Below, piece by piece: positions 25,228 through 32,771 of a stretch of DNA of 32,771 nt (positions within the stretch are counted from its first letter, which is position 1; every line of letters starts with the position of its first letter). The translations under genes were made by a program, and so were the position numbers. The notes below the pieces were generated by a model, which saw only the letters and a list, made by a program, of their open reading frames with translations, was not told the DNA's origin and ran no database searches. This DNA comes from an uncultured Alphaproteobacteria bacterium. Lineage in GTDB: Bacteria > Pseudomonadota > Alphaproteobacteria > Rhodobacterales > Rhodobacteraceae. Location of the stretch: positions 1 through 32,771 of the forward strand of contig CACHMT010000012.1 in NCBI GenBank assembly GCA_902581005.1. Reading direction: 5' to 3'.

Positions 25228-26727
25228 ATGAATAAAATTGTTTGTGAAATATATAATTTAGAAAAGGCCTTTGGCCCCAATAAGGTTTTAAGAGGTATAG
25301 ATCTAAAACTTTATTCTGGCGAAATAACTGTATTAATGGGAGCAAATGGAGCAGGAAAATCAACACTTGTAAAGATTCTGTGTGGCGTCCATCAACCTGA
25401 CTCTGGAAAAATAAGTCTATTTGGTAGTCCATTTACACCTGAAAAACCAGCAGACGCTTTTAGAACAGGAGTGGTAACAGTTCATCAGTCGATAAATGAT
25501 GGAGTTATCCCTGATTTGGATGTCGCTTCTAACTTAATGCTGGATCAGCTCAATCAAAAGGATTTTGGTTTTTTTGTGAAAGATAGTCTCTTAAGAAAAC
25601 GTGCTAGAAAAATTGCGCAAAATATGAAACTAGAGATTAATATGAAAACTCAAGTGAGTGAACTAGGTATTGCTGACAGGCAACTCATAGCAATAGCTCG
25701 TGCTATGACAAGAGATCCAAAGGTTTTAATTCTCGATGAACCTACATCATCTTTATCTGCGAAAGAAGCTGAAAGACTATTCACCACTTTGGATACTCTT
25801 AAATCTCAAGGCGTTGCTATTTTGTATATTTCACATAGAATGTCTGATATCAGAAGAATTGCTGATCGGATTGTTTCAATGAGAGATGGTACAATTTCTG
25901 GCGTGTTTGATAAAAAGCCATTGAATTTTGAGGGGGCAGTTACTGCAATGCTTGGCCATAAAATGACAGATGTATCAATTAAAATTCCTAAGGAGGGAAA
26001 AAAGGTAATTGAACTTGAAAATCTGGTTCTGTCTGAAGGTTCAAGAGCAATCAATCTATCGATATTTGAAAACCAAGTTGTTGCTATAACAGGCTTGATT
26101 GGAAGTGGTAAAAGCAAGTTGGCTTCAATACTCTTTGGAGCATCAAACCCACAAGGTGGATCAATTAAACTTGGAAATAAAAACTACAACCCGTTGAGTA
26201 CCCAAGAAGCAATCAAAAAAGGTGTGCATATGTGCTCAAAAGATAGAGCCAGTAATGGCGTGATTAAAACGTTTAATATTGAAAAAAATATTTCTCTGCC
26301 TTTTTTATCCGACTATAGCGTGGGCTCTTTGTTAAGATTCTCCAGATTAAAAGAAGTAGCAAGAAAAAAAATTGATGAATTAGGTATAGTCTGCCAATCT
26401 GAGGATGATGATATCGATACTCTTTCTGGAGGAAATCAACAAAAAGTAATGGTTGGAAGGTGGTTGATTAAAGATAGCGAGTTATTGATATTAGACGAAC
26501 CTTTTCAAGGCGTCGATATTCAAGCAAGGAGAGACATAGGTTCATTTATTAGAAAAACTGCCAAAGGAAGGGGGACCATTGTGTTTGTTGCCGAACTGGA
26601 CGAAGCTCTAGAAATTGCGGATAGAGTAATTGTAATGAACAACAAGGCAATTTTAGGAGATCATTTGAATAACAATATTAATTTAAACAAAGTACTATCC
26701 GAGATTACTGGTGAGGTTAAGTTGTAA
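25228..26727 (+). CDS. Ribose-type ABC transporter, ATP-binding protein (RbsA-like)
   Basis: A 499-residue tandem ATPase of the carbohydrate uptake (CUT2) type. The first half has Walker A GANGAGKST (about 38-46) and Walker B VLILDEPTSSLS but a weak signature (LGIADRQ). The second has GLIGSGKS, a canonical signature LSGGNQQKV and LLILDEPFQGVD. This uneven pair is normal for RbsA-type proteins. The start at 25228 is preferred over GTG 25195 because homologues begin close to the first beta strand. With the permease and binding protein it makes a complete importer. The substrate is inferred from the divergent mtnK-mtnA genes as methylthioribose or 5-deoxyribose rather than ribose; no ribokinase is present. 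Confidence 0.92.
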   Translation: MNKIVCEIYNLEKAFGPNKVLRGIDLKLYSGEITVLMGANGAGKSTLVKILCGVHQPDSGKISLFGSPFTPEKPADAFRTGVVTVHQSINDGVIPDLDVASNLMLDQLNQKDFGFFVKDSLLRKRARKIAQNMKLEINMKTQVSELGIADRQLIAIARAMTRDPKVLILDEPTSSLSAKEAERLFTTLDTLKSQGVAILYISHRMSDIRRIADRIVSMRDGTISGVFDKKPLNFEGAVTAMLGHKMTDVSIKIPKEGKKVIELENLVLSEGSRAINLSIFENQVVAITGLIGSGKSKLASILFGASNPQGGSIKLGNKNYNPLSTQEAIKKGVHMCSKDRASNGVIKTFNIEKNISLPFLSDYSVGSLLRFSRLKEVARKKIDELGIVCQSEDDDIDTLSGGNQQKVMVGRWLIKDSELLILDEPFQGVDIQARRDIGSFIRKTAKGRGTIVFVAELDEALEIADRVIVMNNKAILGDHLNNNINLNKVLSEITGEVKL

Positions 26728-26809
26728 TCCGTTAAATTTTCAAATTCTCTGTGGTGAATAAAGAATAACAAGGTAAACTAAGATTTGTATCTATTTAGGT
26801 AAATATTAA

Positions 26810-27820
26810 ATGTCCAATGATTTAAATGTTTTTATTATAAAATATGGTTTTTTAGTCCTTCTTGTTGGGCTAATAATTTTTTTTTCAATTTTCGCAAGTG
26901 GATTTGCCGGACCAAGATCAGCAGTATTCATTTTTCAATCAGTAGCCATAACAGGAATATTAGCTTTAGGCGTAACTTGCACGCTCGTAGTTGATGGCTT
27001 TGATTTATCAATAGGCTCTGTAGCCACTTCTTCTCTAATGATGTCTGCATACTTTCTTGTTATATTAGAAACCAGTGCCTTGACTGCAATAATTGCTTGT
27101 TTGCTTATGGGTGCATTTGTTGGCCTAGTAAATGGTATTCTTATCGTAAGAATGAAAGTTCCTGATCTCCTTGCGACATTGGGAATGATGTTTTTGCTGA
27201 TTGGATTGCAACGAGTTCCTACAGAAGGAAGATCAATCGCAACTGGCATGAGATTGCCTTCAGGTGAGGTAGCAGATGGCGTTTTTCCTGAAAGTTTTCT
27301 GTGGATTGGTCGTCACAGATTTGACTTATTTTTGGAAAAATTGATCCCAGTACCGGTTGTTATTTTTATTTTAGTCGCCCTATTTATTTGGATATTTCTT
27401 GAATTAACGCGACATGGACGTTTGATGTATGCCATTGGTTCAAATGAAAGAGCTGCTGCTCTTTCTGGAACTAATACTAATTTTTATAAAGTTCTTGCTT
27501 ATGTAATATCGGGAGTAACGGCATCAATAGGTGGCTTGCTTCTTGCTGCAAGATTAGGACGGGGTGATATAGCTTCTGGAAATAACTTGCTATTAGATAG
27601 CGTTGCTGCTGCGCTCATAGGCTTTGCGGTTCTCGGTGCTGCGAAACCTAATGCGCTTGGCACTGCAATAGGTGCTCTTTTCGTTGGGATCTTACTGCAA
27701 GGTTTGACAATGATGAATGCTCCCTATTACACTCAAGACTTTGTAAAAGGTGGAGTGCTTGTAATTGCACTAGTTTTTACATTTGCTCTAACTTCAAGAT
27801 CTCGTCAAGGAGGTCACTGA
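26810..27820 (+). CDS. Ribose-type ABC transporter permease (RbsC-like)
   Basis: A 336-residue inner-membrane permease of the CUT2 type with eight to ten hydrophobic segments. Family hallmarks are LALGVTCTLVVDGFDLSIGS, GLVNGILIVRMKVPDLLATL, YAIGSNERAAALSGTNT (the loop contacting the ATPase) and SGVTASIGGLLLAARLG. It would form the channel as a homodimer, taking sugar from the binding protein. It lies 82 bases after the ATPase gene with no clear terminator between, and 30 bases before the binding-protein gene, so all are probably one transcript. It ends with TGA. Confidence 0.92.
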   Translation: MSNDLNVFIIKYGFLVLLVGLIIFFSIFASGFAGPRSAVFIFQSVAITGILALGVTCTLVVDGFDLSIGSVATSSLMMSAYFLVILETSALTAIIACLLMGAFVGLVNGILIVRMKVPDLLATLGMMFLLIGLQRVPTEGRSIATGMRLPSGEVADGVFPESFLWIGRHRFDLFLEKLIPVPVVIFILVALFIWIFLELTRHGRLMYAIGSNERAAALSGTNTNFYKVLAYVISGVTASIGGLLLAARLGRGDIASGNNLLLDSVAAALIGFAVLGAAKPNALGTAIGALFVGILLQGLTMMNAPYYTQDFVKGGVLVIALVFTFALTSRSRQGGH

Positions 27821-27850
27821 TAATAAGTAAATTTAAAATGGGAGGAATTT

Positions 27851-28897
27851 ATGAATTTATTTAAAAAAATGACATCATCAATTTTAGCAACTGTGATGAT
27901 GCTAACATTACTTACTACGGGAGTGTTTGCAGCTATGCCTGCACCGCTAGATAACCCAAGCAAGGTTAAAATAGCTTTAGTGCGATATTTAAGCACTGGC
28001 GACTTTTTTCAAGCCTATTTGTCCGGTGTAGAAACGCAAGCAAAAGCTCTTGGTGTCGATTTACGGGTATTTGATAGTCGTCAAGATGCAGCTCTTCAGG
28101 CTGATATGGTAGACCAAGCTATAGCGTTAGGAGTTGACGGTATTATCATCCAACATGGTCTGACCGAGTCAATGCAGGCTGCTGCACAACGGGCCGTAGA
28201 TGCAGGAATAAAAGTAGTTGCTTTTGATGTTAATGTAGAAAATCCAAAAATTCCACAGGTTGAGCAATCTGATTATATGCTGGGTAAATTGGCTTTAGAT
28301 CAGGCAATTAAGGATAATGGTAATACTTTTAAAGCAGGTTATGTATATGTTCCTGGAATTGCACCGCTTGATCGTAGAGATAAAGCATGGCAGGAAATTA
28401 AAGCAGCTAATCCTGGCATCGAAGAAGCCGCAGTATTTGGAACATTAGATAATCCTATTGCGAATTCTAATGCCAACCAAGCAAGATCTGTTCTTCAGGC
28501 TAACAGAGATATCACCGTTATGTTTGCTCCTTATGACGAGTTTGCAAAGGGAGTAAAAATCGCGGTTGACGAAGCTGGGCTTACTGATCAGATTGATATT
28601 TATTCAGCAGACGTCTCAACAGCCGATATCTCTGCTATGAGAGAGCCTGGTTCCGCTTGGGTTGCAACGGTTGCAACGAATCCTGCAGTGGTAGGTGAGG
28701 TTTGTGTGAGATCTCTAGCAATAATGTTAACTGGTGGTGACCCGGGGAGAAGTGTTATTGTTCCACCAACTCTAATCACCCAAAAATTTCTTAATGACAA
28801 TGACATTAAGAATATGGATGACCTTGGAGCAAAAATGCCACAATTTCAGCATGCAGATGTTGCCATGACAGGTTGGATGCCGTTACCAAAAAGGTAG
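27851..28897 (+). CDS. Periplasmic sugar-binding protein of the ABC importer (RbsB-like)
   Basis: A 348-residue type I periplasmic binding protein. A Sec signal peptide spans about residues 1-28 (KKMTSSILATVMMLTLL, then TTGVFA) with likely cleavage before AMPAP. The mature part has the two-lobe pattern: VKIALVRYLSTGDFFQAYL, then QAIALGVDGIIIQHG, VVAFDVNV and AGYVYVPG. It would deliver sugar to the permease. GGGAGG at 27840-27845 is the strongest Shine-Dalgarno sequence in the operon, fitting the excess of binding protein usual in importers. A stem-loop follows the stop at 28910. The ligand is inferred as methylthioribose or 5-deoxyribose. Confidence 0.92.
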   Translation: MNLFKKMTSSILATVMMLTLLTTGVFAAMPAPLDNPSKVKIALVRYLSTGDFFQAYLSGVETQAKALGVDLRVFDSRQDAALQADMVDQAIALGVDGIIIQHGLTESMQAAAQRAVDAGIKVVAFDVNVENPKIPQVEQSDYMLGKLALDQAIKDNGNTFKAGYVYVPGIAPLDRRDKAWQEIKAANPGIEEAAVFGTLDNPIANSNANQARSVLQANRDITVMFAPYDEFAKGVKIAVDEAGLTDQIDIYSADVSTADISAMREPGSAWVATVATNPAVVGEVCVRSLAIMLTGGDPGRSVIVPPTLITQKFLNDNDIKNMDDLGAKMPQFQHADVAMTGWMPLPKR

Positions 28898-28909
28898 TAA
28901 ATTTTTAAT

Positions 28910-28936
28910 GTTGAGGTGGCTGAATGTCACCTCAAC
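28910..28936 (+). terminator. Stem-loop between binding protein and mutarotase genes
   Basis: GTTGAGGTG and CACCTCAAC form a perfect 9-base stem that extends to 11 pairs with G-U and C-G pairs, closing a TGAAT loop. No run of T follows directly (TAACAGTCC comes next), so it is a poor intrinsic terminator. Its place just after the binding-protein gene suits an mRNA-stabilising or partial-termination element that lets the binding protein be made in excess over FucU; this is inference. Confidence 0.5.
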
Positions 28937-28954
28937 TAACAGTCCTATATTTTT

Positions 28955-29407
28955 ATGCTTCACAGAATTCCAAATACATTGACACCGGATCTTTTGTACA
29001 TTTTAAGCAAAATGGGCCATGGAGATGAGCTAGTAATTGCAGATGCAAATTTTCCAGCAGCATCTACTTCTGCATTCTGTAAGATTAAAGACCCAGTATA
29101 TCTTCCAAGTTTAAATGCTCCGAAATTGATAAGTGATATTTGTAAATTATTACCTATCGATGGATTCGGTGACTATGGAGTGGCAAGAATGGAAATTGAT
29201 GGCATGCCTAATGAAGAGGGAGATGTTCACATTGCCGTCAGGAAAGTTTTAGAGAAAGTTATGATCAATAAGAAAGTTAAATTTGATATAATTTCTATTG
29301 AACGGCAGAAATTTTATTCTCACGCAAAAAATTCTTTTGCCGTAGTATCAACTGGTGAGAGTAGGGCGTTTGGATGCTTTATCTTGAGGAAAGGCGTGGT
29401 TTTCTAA
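28955..29407 (+). CDS. RbsD/FucU-family sugar mutarotase (FucU-like)
   Basis: A 150-residue RbsD/FucU protein. The family motif GHGDELVIADANFPA (residues 21-35) carries the conserved His22 and Asp30, and ERQKFYSHAK and STGESRAFGCFILRKG complete the C-terminal signature, which is more like FucU than RbsD. FucU speeds exchange between alpha and beta sugar anomers; RbsD exchanges pyranose and furanose forms. It is last in the importer operon. A sugar with no free 5-hydroxyl cannot form a pyranose, so anomer exchange ahead of the C1 kinase MtnK is the logical role, although this is inference. Confidence 0.85.
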   Translation: MLHRIPNTLTPDLLYILSKMGHGDELVIADANFPAASTSAFCKIKDPVYLPSLNAPKLISDICKLLPIDGFGDYGVARMEIDGMPNEEGDVHIAVRKVLEKVMINKKVKFDIISIERQKFYSHAKNSFAVVSTGESRAFGCFILRKGVVF

Positions 29408-29503
29408 GATAGATCTTTTAGCTTCTCGATTTGAGGTCAGGAATTTAATCTATATCTTCCAGATCAAATATTTTAAAATAATTAGCCTGAGTTTAAAATA
29501 CCT

Positions 29504-31000
29504 ATGAGTTTTACTAGAGAATATAAAGATTTTGACGCTGTTCAACTAGCTGAACTAATAAAGAATAAGCAAGTATCTCCTTTAGAAGTCTTGGAGAGTT
29601 GCATAGAATTAATTGAACTTTATAATCCAAAAATTAATGCAGTGCATCATAAGCTTTACGACTTTGCGAAGGATAATTTGCAGAAATTTTCTAATGGTCT
29701 TTTTTTTGGTGTTCCTTTTTTAATGAAAGATTTAGACAGTCCTATAGCGGGTGTTCCAAATTCAATGGCTAGCAAATACTTAAAAGATTTCAAGATGCCC
29801 TACGACAGCAATTTAGCAGATAGATTTTTAAAATCGGGTCTAAAAGTAGTTGGGAAATCCGCTACGCCCGAGTTAGGACTAATGTTTACAACAGAGTCCA
29901 AAGCATTTGGCCCAACAAGAAACCCCTGGGATCTTGATATAACTGTTGGCGGTTCTAGCGGAGGTGCGGCTTCAGCTGTTGCTTCTCGGATTGTCCCCAT
30001 TGCTCATGCCAGTGATGGCGGAGGCTCTATAAGAGTCCCTGCAGCATCATGTGGACTTATCGGTCTAAAGCCCTCTAGAGGAAGAATTTCCTTTTCTCCA
30101 AGCCATGGAGAGCTTTGGGGAGGTTTGGCAACGCCAGGTGTTTTGTCTAGATCAGTTAGAGACACTGCCTACATTTACGATAATATTTTTGGTTCAGAAA
30201 TAGGGGACCCTTACACTCTTCCTTATGAAAAAGGTAGTTTAATTAAAGCGCTAAAATTTAAAAAAACTCTTAAAATAGGCTTTTTAGCTGAGGTCTTTCT
30301 ACCTGTAGCGCTATCCGAAGAAGTAAAGAAAGCAGTTTTATACAATGCAAAACTTTGCTCTGAACTAGGGCATAAAGTAGAAGAAATAGAATTAAACTAT
30401 GAAGCAATGGAGCTTGCTAAAGCTTTTTTAATTTTAATTGCATGCCATACGTCGCAGTTATTAGAGGAATTGAGGGTATTAAAAGGAAAAAAATACAAAA
30501 ACTCTGAGTTAGAAAATACCACTAGAATGTTGGATTATGTAGGAAAAAGTTTTTCTGGCTATGATTATGCTCTTGCCCGCCATACGTTACAAGTAATTTC
30601 TAGAAGAGTTGTAGAACAGGTAGAAAGCTACGACGTAGTTTTGTTACCTGTTACTTCACAACCACCACCACTAATAGGTAGTTTGAGGCCTAAATTTACT
30701 GATGAGCTCCTTAATTCCATAGTAATGAACCTAAAATTAGGTTGGATTTTTCGAGTACCTATCATCAGAAACGCTATTTTACAAAAGCTTGCCCCAGAAA
30801 ATCTTTGGTATTCACCCGATACTTTGTTGCAAAATGCTACAGGTCAACCAGCAATGAACGTTCCTTCATATTGGACAGACAAGGGAATACCGTTAGGAAC
30901 TCAATTTGTTTCTAGGATAGGGGATGAAACTACCTTGATTAGTCTTGCAAGCCAAATAGAAGAAATTTCTTCTTGGAAGCATAGGGTTCCAACTCTCTAA
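29504..31000 (+). CDS. Amidase-signature hydrolase (NylA-like)
   Basis: A 498-residue amidase-signature enzyme. The Ser-cisSer-Lys triad is readable: Lys75 (FLMKDLDSPIAG), cis-Ser151 in GGSSGGAASAVAS and nucleophile Ser175 in ASDGGGSIRVPAASCG. The C-terminal NATGQPAMNVPSYW and GTQFVSRIGDETTL are standard family features. The FLMKDL wording and overall length recall 6-aminohexanoate cyclic dimer hydrolase (NylA), but amidase substrates cannot be assigned from motifs. No ammonia-handling or transport gene is adjacent. It lies 96 bases after the mutarotase gene without an obvious terminator, so weak co-transcription with the importer is possible. Confidence 0.88.
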   Translation: MSFTREYKDFDAVQLAELIKNKQVSPLEVLESCIELIELYNPKINAVHHKLYDFAKDNLQKFSNGLFFGVPFLMKDLDSPIAGVPNSMASKYLKDFKMPYDSNLADRFLKSGLKVVGKSATPELGLMFTTESKAFGPTRNPWDLDITVGGSSGGAASAVASRIVPIAHASDGGGSIRVPAASCGLIGLKPSRGRISFSPSHGELWGGLATPGVLSRSVRDTAYIYDNIFGSEIGDPYTLPYEKGSLIKALKFKKTLKIGFLAEVFLPVALSEEVKKAVLYNAKLCSELGHKVEEIELNYEAMELAKAFLILIACHTSQLLEELRVLKGKKYKNSELENTTRMLDYVGKSFSGYDYALARHTLQVISRRVVEQVESYDVVLLPVTSQPPPLIGSLRPKFTDELLNSIVMNLKLGWIFRVPIIRNAILQKLAPENLWYSPDTLLQNATGQPAMNVPSYWTDKGIPLGTQFVSRIGDETTLISLASQIEEISSWKHRVPTL

Positions 31001-31017
31001 CTAAAATCTTTTTGGCG

Positions 31018-31040
31018 CATAATATATATTATGTTATTTT
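31018..31040 (+). terminator. Possible AT-rich terminator after the amidase
   Basis: CATAATATATATTATG (31018-31033) is a perfect 16-base palindrome 17 bases after the amidase stop, followed by TTATTTT. The stem is almost entirely A-T, so it would be weak. A second palindrome, ACAGTTAACTGT (31088-31099), lies in the same 157-base spacer between the convergent amidase and cyclase genes. Nothing else is seen there. Confidence 0.3.
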
Positions 31041-31157
31041 TAAACTTTAATTATTTGTGACAAAACCAAATAAAAACATATACTTACACAGTTAACTGTT
31101 TAATTTAATTTTGATATTATTTCAGAAACAAGCTTTTCTAGCCTATCTATCCTGTGC

Positions 31158-32675
31158 TCATTTTATCCGATCCAAAATCTCTTCAATTTTGGTTTCCAGA
31201 GCATCCAGCCTATCCGCTATCCTTTCTGGAACATTCTTTATTTTATGAGAAGATACTTTTATATTATTTCCCTGTCCAATTTTATTTAAAACCGAAAATA
31301 CTTTAATTTCTCTTTTTACCCCTTTCATCGAAATGCTATTTAGTTGCTCTACTTCTATCAAGTCTTGAGCGTGTGCGTATGTTTCATAAGACATCAATAT
31401 CCCCCCAGGCTGTGCTGATGCCTCTAAGCGTTGAGCAACATTTACTTCACTACCAATAATTGTATAAGTAAGCCGTTGGTCGCTTCCAAAGTTACCTACG
31501 TTACAATAACCAGTATTCATGCCCATCCTAATCACGAATGGATCTGCAAAACCTTGTTTTTGCCATTTATCTTGTAAATCAGATATTCTATCGCGCATTT
31601 TCAATGCCATTTTAACGCATGCTCTTGCATCTTCTTGTTCCCCCTTACTGTCTGGGTCACCAAAAAATACCATCATTGCGTCTCCTATATATTTATCAAT
31701 TGTTGCACCGTGATCGAGCGCAATATCAGTCATCTCTGAAAAATATTCGTTAAGATACCTTGTTAGATCTTCCGGTTGAAGACCTTCCGAGGTAGATGTA
31801 AAATTTGAGATATCACTAAAAAAAATAGTTAATTTACGTCTTTTTGTAGTAATTCCAGTATCAAATTCACCAGAAAAAATTGCTTCGTGGACTTGCGGAG
31901 GAAGGTATTTAGCCAAATTTACAGATAACCTCTCGGTTTCCTCTTTTTTTCGTTCAGCATCCTCTAAAACAGCTTTCATGAGACCTTCATGTGCTTTAAG
32001 TCTTGTATTTGCGATTATCTCTTTCTGATCCCTTAAAGTCTCATTTGGTAAAAATTTGAGGATAAAAGCTCCACTTGACCAACCATCATCAATATCTTCA
32101 CTTTTTTCATCAAGTTTATAGTCAATATCGAACAAATCGCCAAAAAGGTTAATAAGAAAAATATGATAATTTCCAATTCCAAATTTCCAATTTTTCAATG
32201 GCTGAGCGAGAACAAATGCCATTTCCCATGTATCTTCTGATATACGTTTGAAACCTATATCACCTTTTAGCTTATTGCTGCGAAATTGCGCCATATAATC
32301 ATTTGTAATTTTTTGTAGCCCAGGCAAAGTTTCATCTATAAAATTGAAATTTCTAGTTCTATTGTTTGAAGACACCGATCTCATCGAGTATGTTTTTCTA
32401 GAATTATCTATGTACTTACCAAAATCAGGTAGCATAGATAACATTAAAAGCCCTTGCTCTATACCAATTGCATATAATGCGTCAGTACCAAATCTACTTC
32501 TTACCTCCTCAAATATTTTTAGTCTAATGGAACTCGGGTAATTTTTTTTTGGATCAATCTCACTTATTCCATTTTGCTTTAAAACTTTTTCACCAAGTGG
32601 ACCAAGCCCCGCTAGTACTTTTATTGTTGACGCAAGCGAAGCACCAGGAATTGTAGCTTTAATTTCACTAGACAT
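31158..32675 (-). CDS. Class III adenylate cyclase with unrecognised N-terminal sensor domain
   Basis: A 505-residue soluble protein with no membrane segment. Residues 1 to about 210 form a globular domain beginning with a helix and NGISEIDPKKNYPSS; I do not recognise it, though the pattern recalls bacterial sensory domains of the V4R/heme-NO-binding size class. A helical linker (about 225-255, AHEGLMKAVLEDAERKKEET) joins it to the class III cyclase (about 280-465). Asp288 (FFSDISNFT), Lys328 and Asp332 (IDKYIGDAMMVFF), and YTIIGSEVNVAQRLE are present, the usual adenylate cyclase set. A short coiled coil (RIADRLDALETKIEEI) ends the protein. It is convergent with the amidase gene. Confidence 0.85.
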   Translation of the reverse strand: MSSEIKATIPGASLASTIKVLAGLGPLGEKVLKQNGISEIDPKKNYPSSIRLKIFEEVRSRFGTDALYAIGIEQGLLMLSMLPDFGKYIDNSRKTYSMRSVSSNNRTRNFNFIDETLPGLQKITNDYMAQFRSNKLKGDIGFKRISEDTWEMAFVLAQPLKNWKFGIGNYHIFLINLFGDLFDIDYKLDEKSEDIDDGWSSGAFILKFLPNETLRDQKEIIANTRLKAHEGLMKAVLEDAERKKEETERLSVNLAKYLPPQVHEAIFSGEFDTGITTKRRKLTIFFSDISNFTSTSEGLQPEDLTRYLNEYFSEMTDIALDHGATIDKYIGDAMMVFFGDPDSKGEQEDARACVKMALKMRDRISDLQDKWQKQGFADPFVIRMGMNTGYCNVGNFGSDQRLTYTIIGSEVNVAQRLEASAQPGGILMSYETYAHAQDLIEVEQLNSISMKGVKREIKVFSVLNKIGQGNNIKVSSHKIKNVPERIADRLDALETKIEEILDRIK

Positions 32676-32771
32676 ATCTTATTACCCTAAGTTTTATTTA
32701 GACATTATAGACTACTCTCATTTTCCAGCCTATTTAATTTGATTTAATCACGTTTTTTCGTAATCTATTAA

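Noticed and set aside
25195-26727. Plain ribose uptake operon
   Set aside because: The importer and mutarotase resemble Rbs proteins, but there is no ribokinase or RbsR, and the divergent genes act on 5-modified ribose.
31088-31099. Palindrome ACAGTTAACTGT as an operator
   Set aside because: A single 12-base palindrome in an AT-rich spacer between convergent genes, with no promoter to control, is likely chance.
1-32771. tRNA, rRNA, CRISPR array, transposon or prophage
   Set aside because: No cloverleaf-like gene, regular repeat-spacer pattern, terminal inverted repeats with transposase, integrase or phage gene was recognised anywhere in the window.

Overview
The window is AT-rich, gene-dense DNA from a free-living bacterium, most likely a marine low-GC alphaproteobacterium. 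This is inferred from content: a DUF3726-like protein, a three-gene GlxBCD/MgsABC glutamate-synthase-like set, the ligase-associated DNA repair genes, class III cyclases carrying TolB/FlgO-like and TPR domains, and a nylon-hydrolase-like amidase. No rRNA, tRNA, insertion sequence, phage gene or CRISPR array was seen, and no gene-free gap exceeds about 160 bases. TGA ends several genes, so the standard code applies.

Layout. 1-932: a left-edge partial gene coupled to a DUF3726-like gene. 938-1797 (-): a secreted EF-hand protein that appears frameshifted. 1905-6429 (+): an agmatinase-like ureohydrolase, a secreted TPR protein, then the glutaminase-like, GXGXG and FMN subunits of a GlxBCD/MgsABC enzyme. 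6430-12080: ATP-dependent DNA ligase and MBL-fold exonuclease (-), diverging from a DEXH helicase and a PdeM-type phosphoesterase (+), the known four-gene ligase-associated repair set. 12100-13776 (-): a protein resembling linalool dehydratase/isomerase. 13875-19048 (+): three class III cyclase genes in a row, the first cut by an in-frame TGA. 19148-20604: a gamma-glutamylcyclotransferase-like gene and a crotonase behind a long hairpin.

20736-29407 is the most coherent system. A leftward operon encodes methylthioribose kinase (mtnK), methylthioribose-1-phosphate isomerase (mtnA) and a class II aldolase fused to a short-chain dehydrogenase. Diverging from it is a rightward operon for a complete ribose-type ABC importer (ATPase, permease, binding protein) and a FucU-type mutarotase. 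Together they read as uptake and carbon salvage of 5-methylthioribose and/or 5-deoxyribose through a DHAP shunt: import, anomer exchange, C1 phosphorylation, isomerisation, and aldol cleavage to DHAP plus a small aldehyde that the fused dehydrogenase would handle. The aldolase-dehydrogenase fusion resembles rhizobial RhaD-type enzymes, but no rhamnose genes are present.

29504-32675: an amidase, then a fourth class III cyclase (-) with an unrecognised N-terminal sensor. Functions are read from motifs and gene order; no database search was possible.
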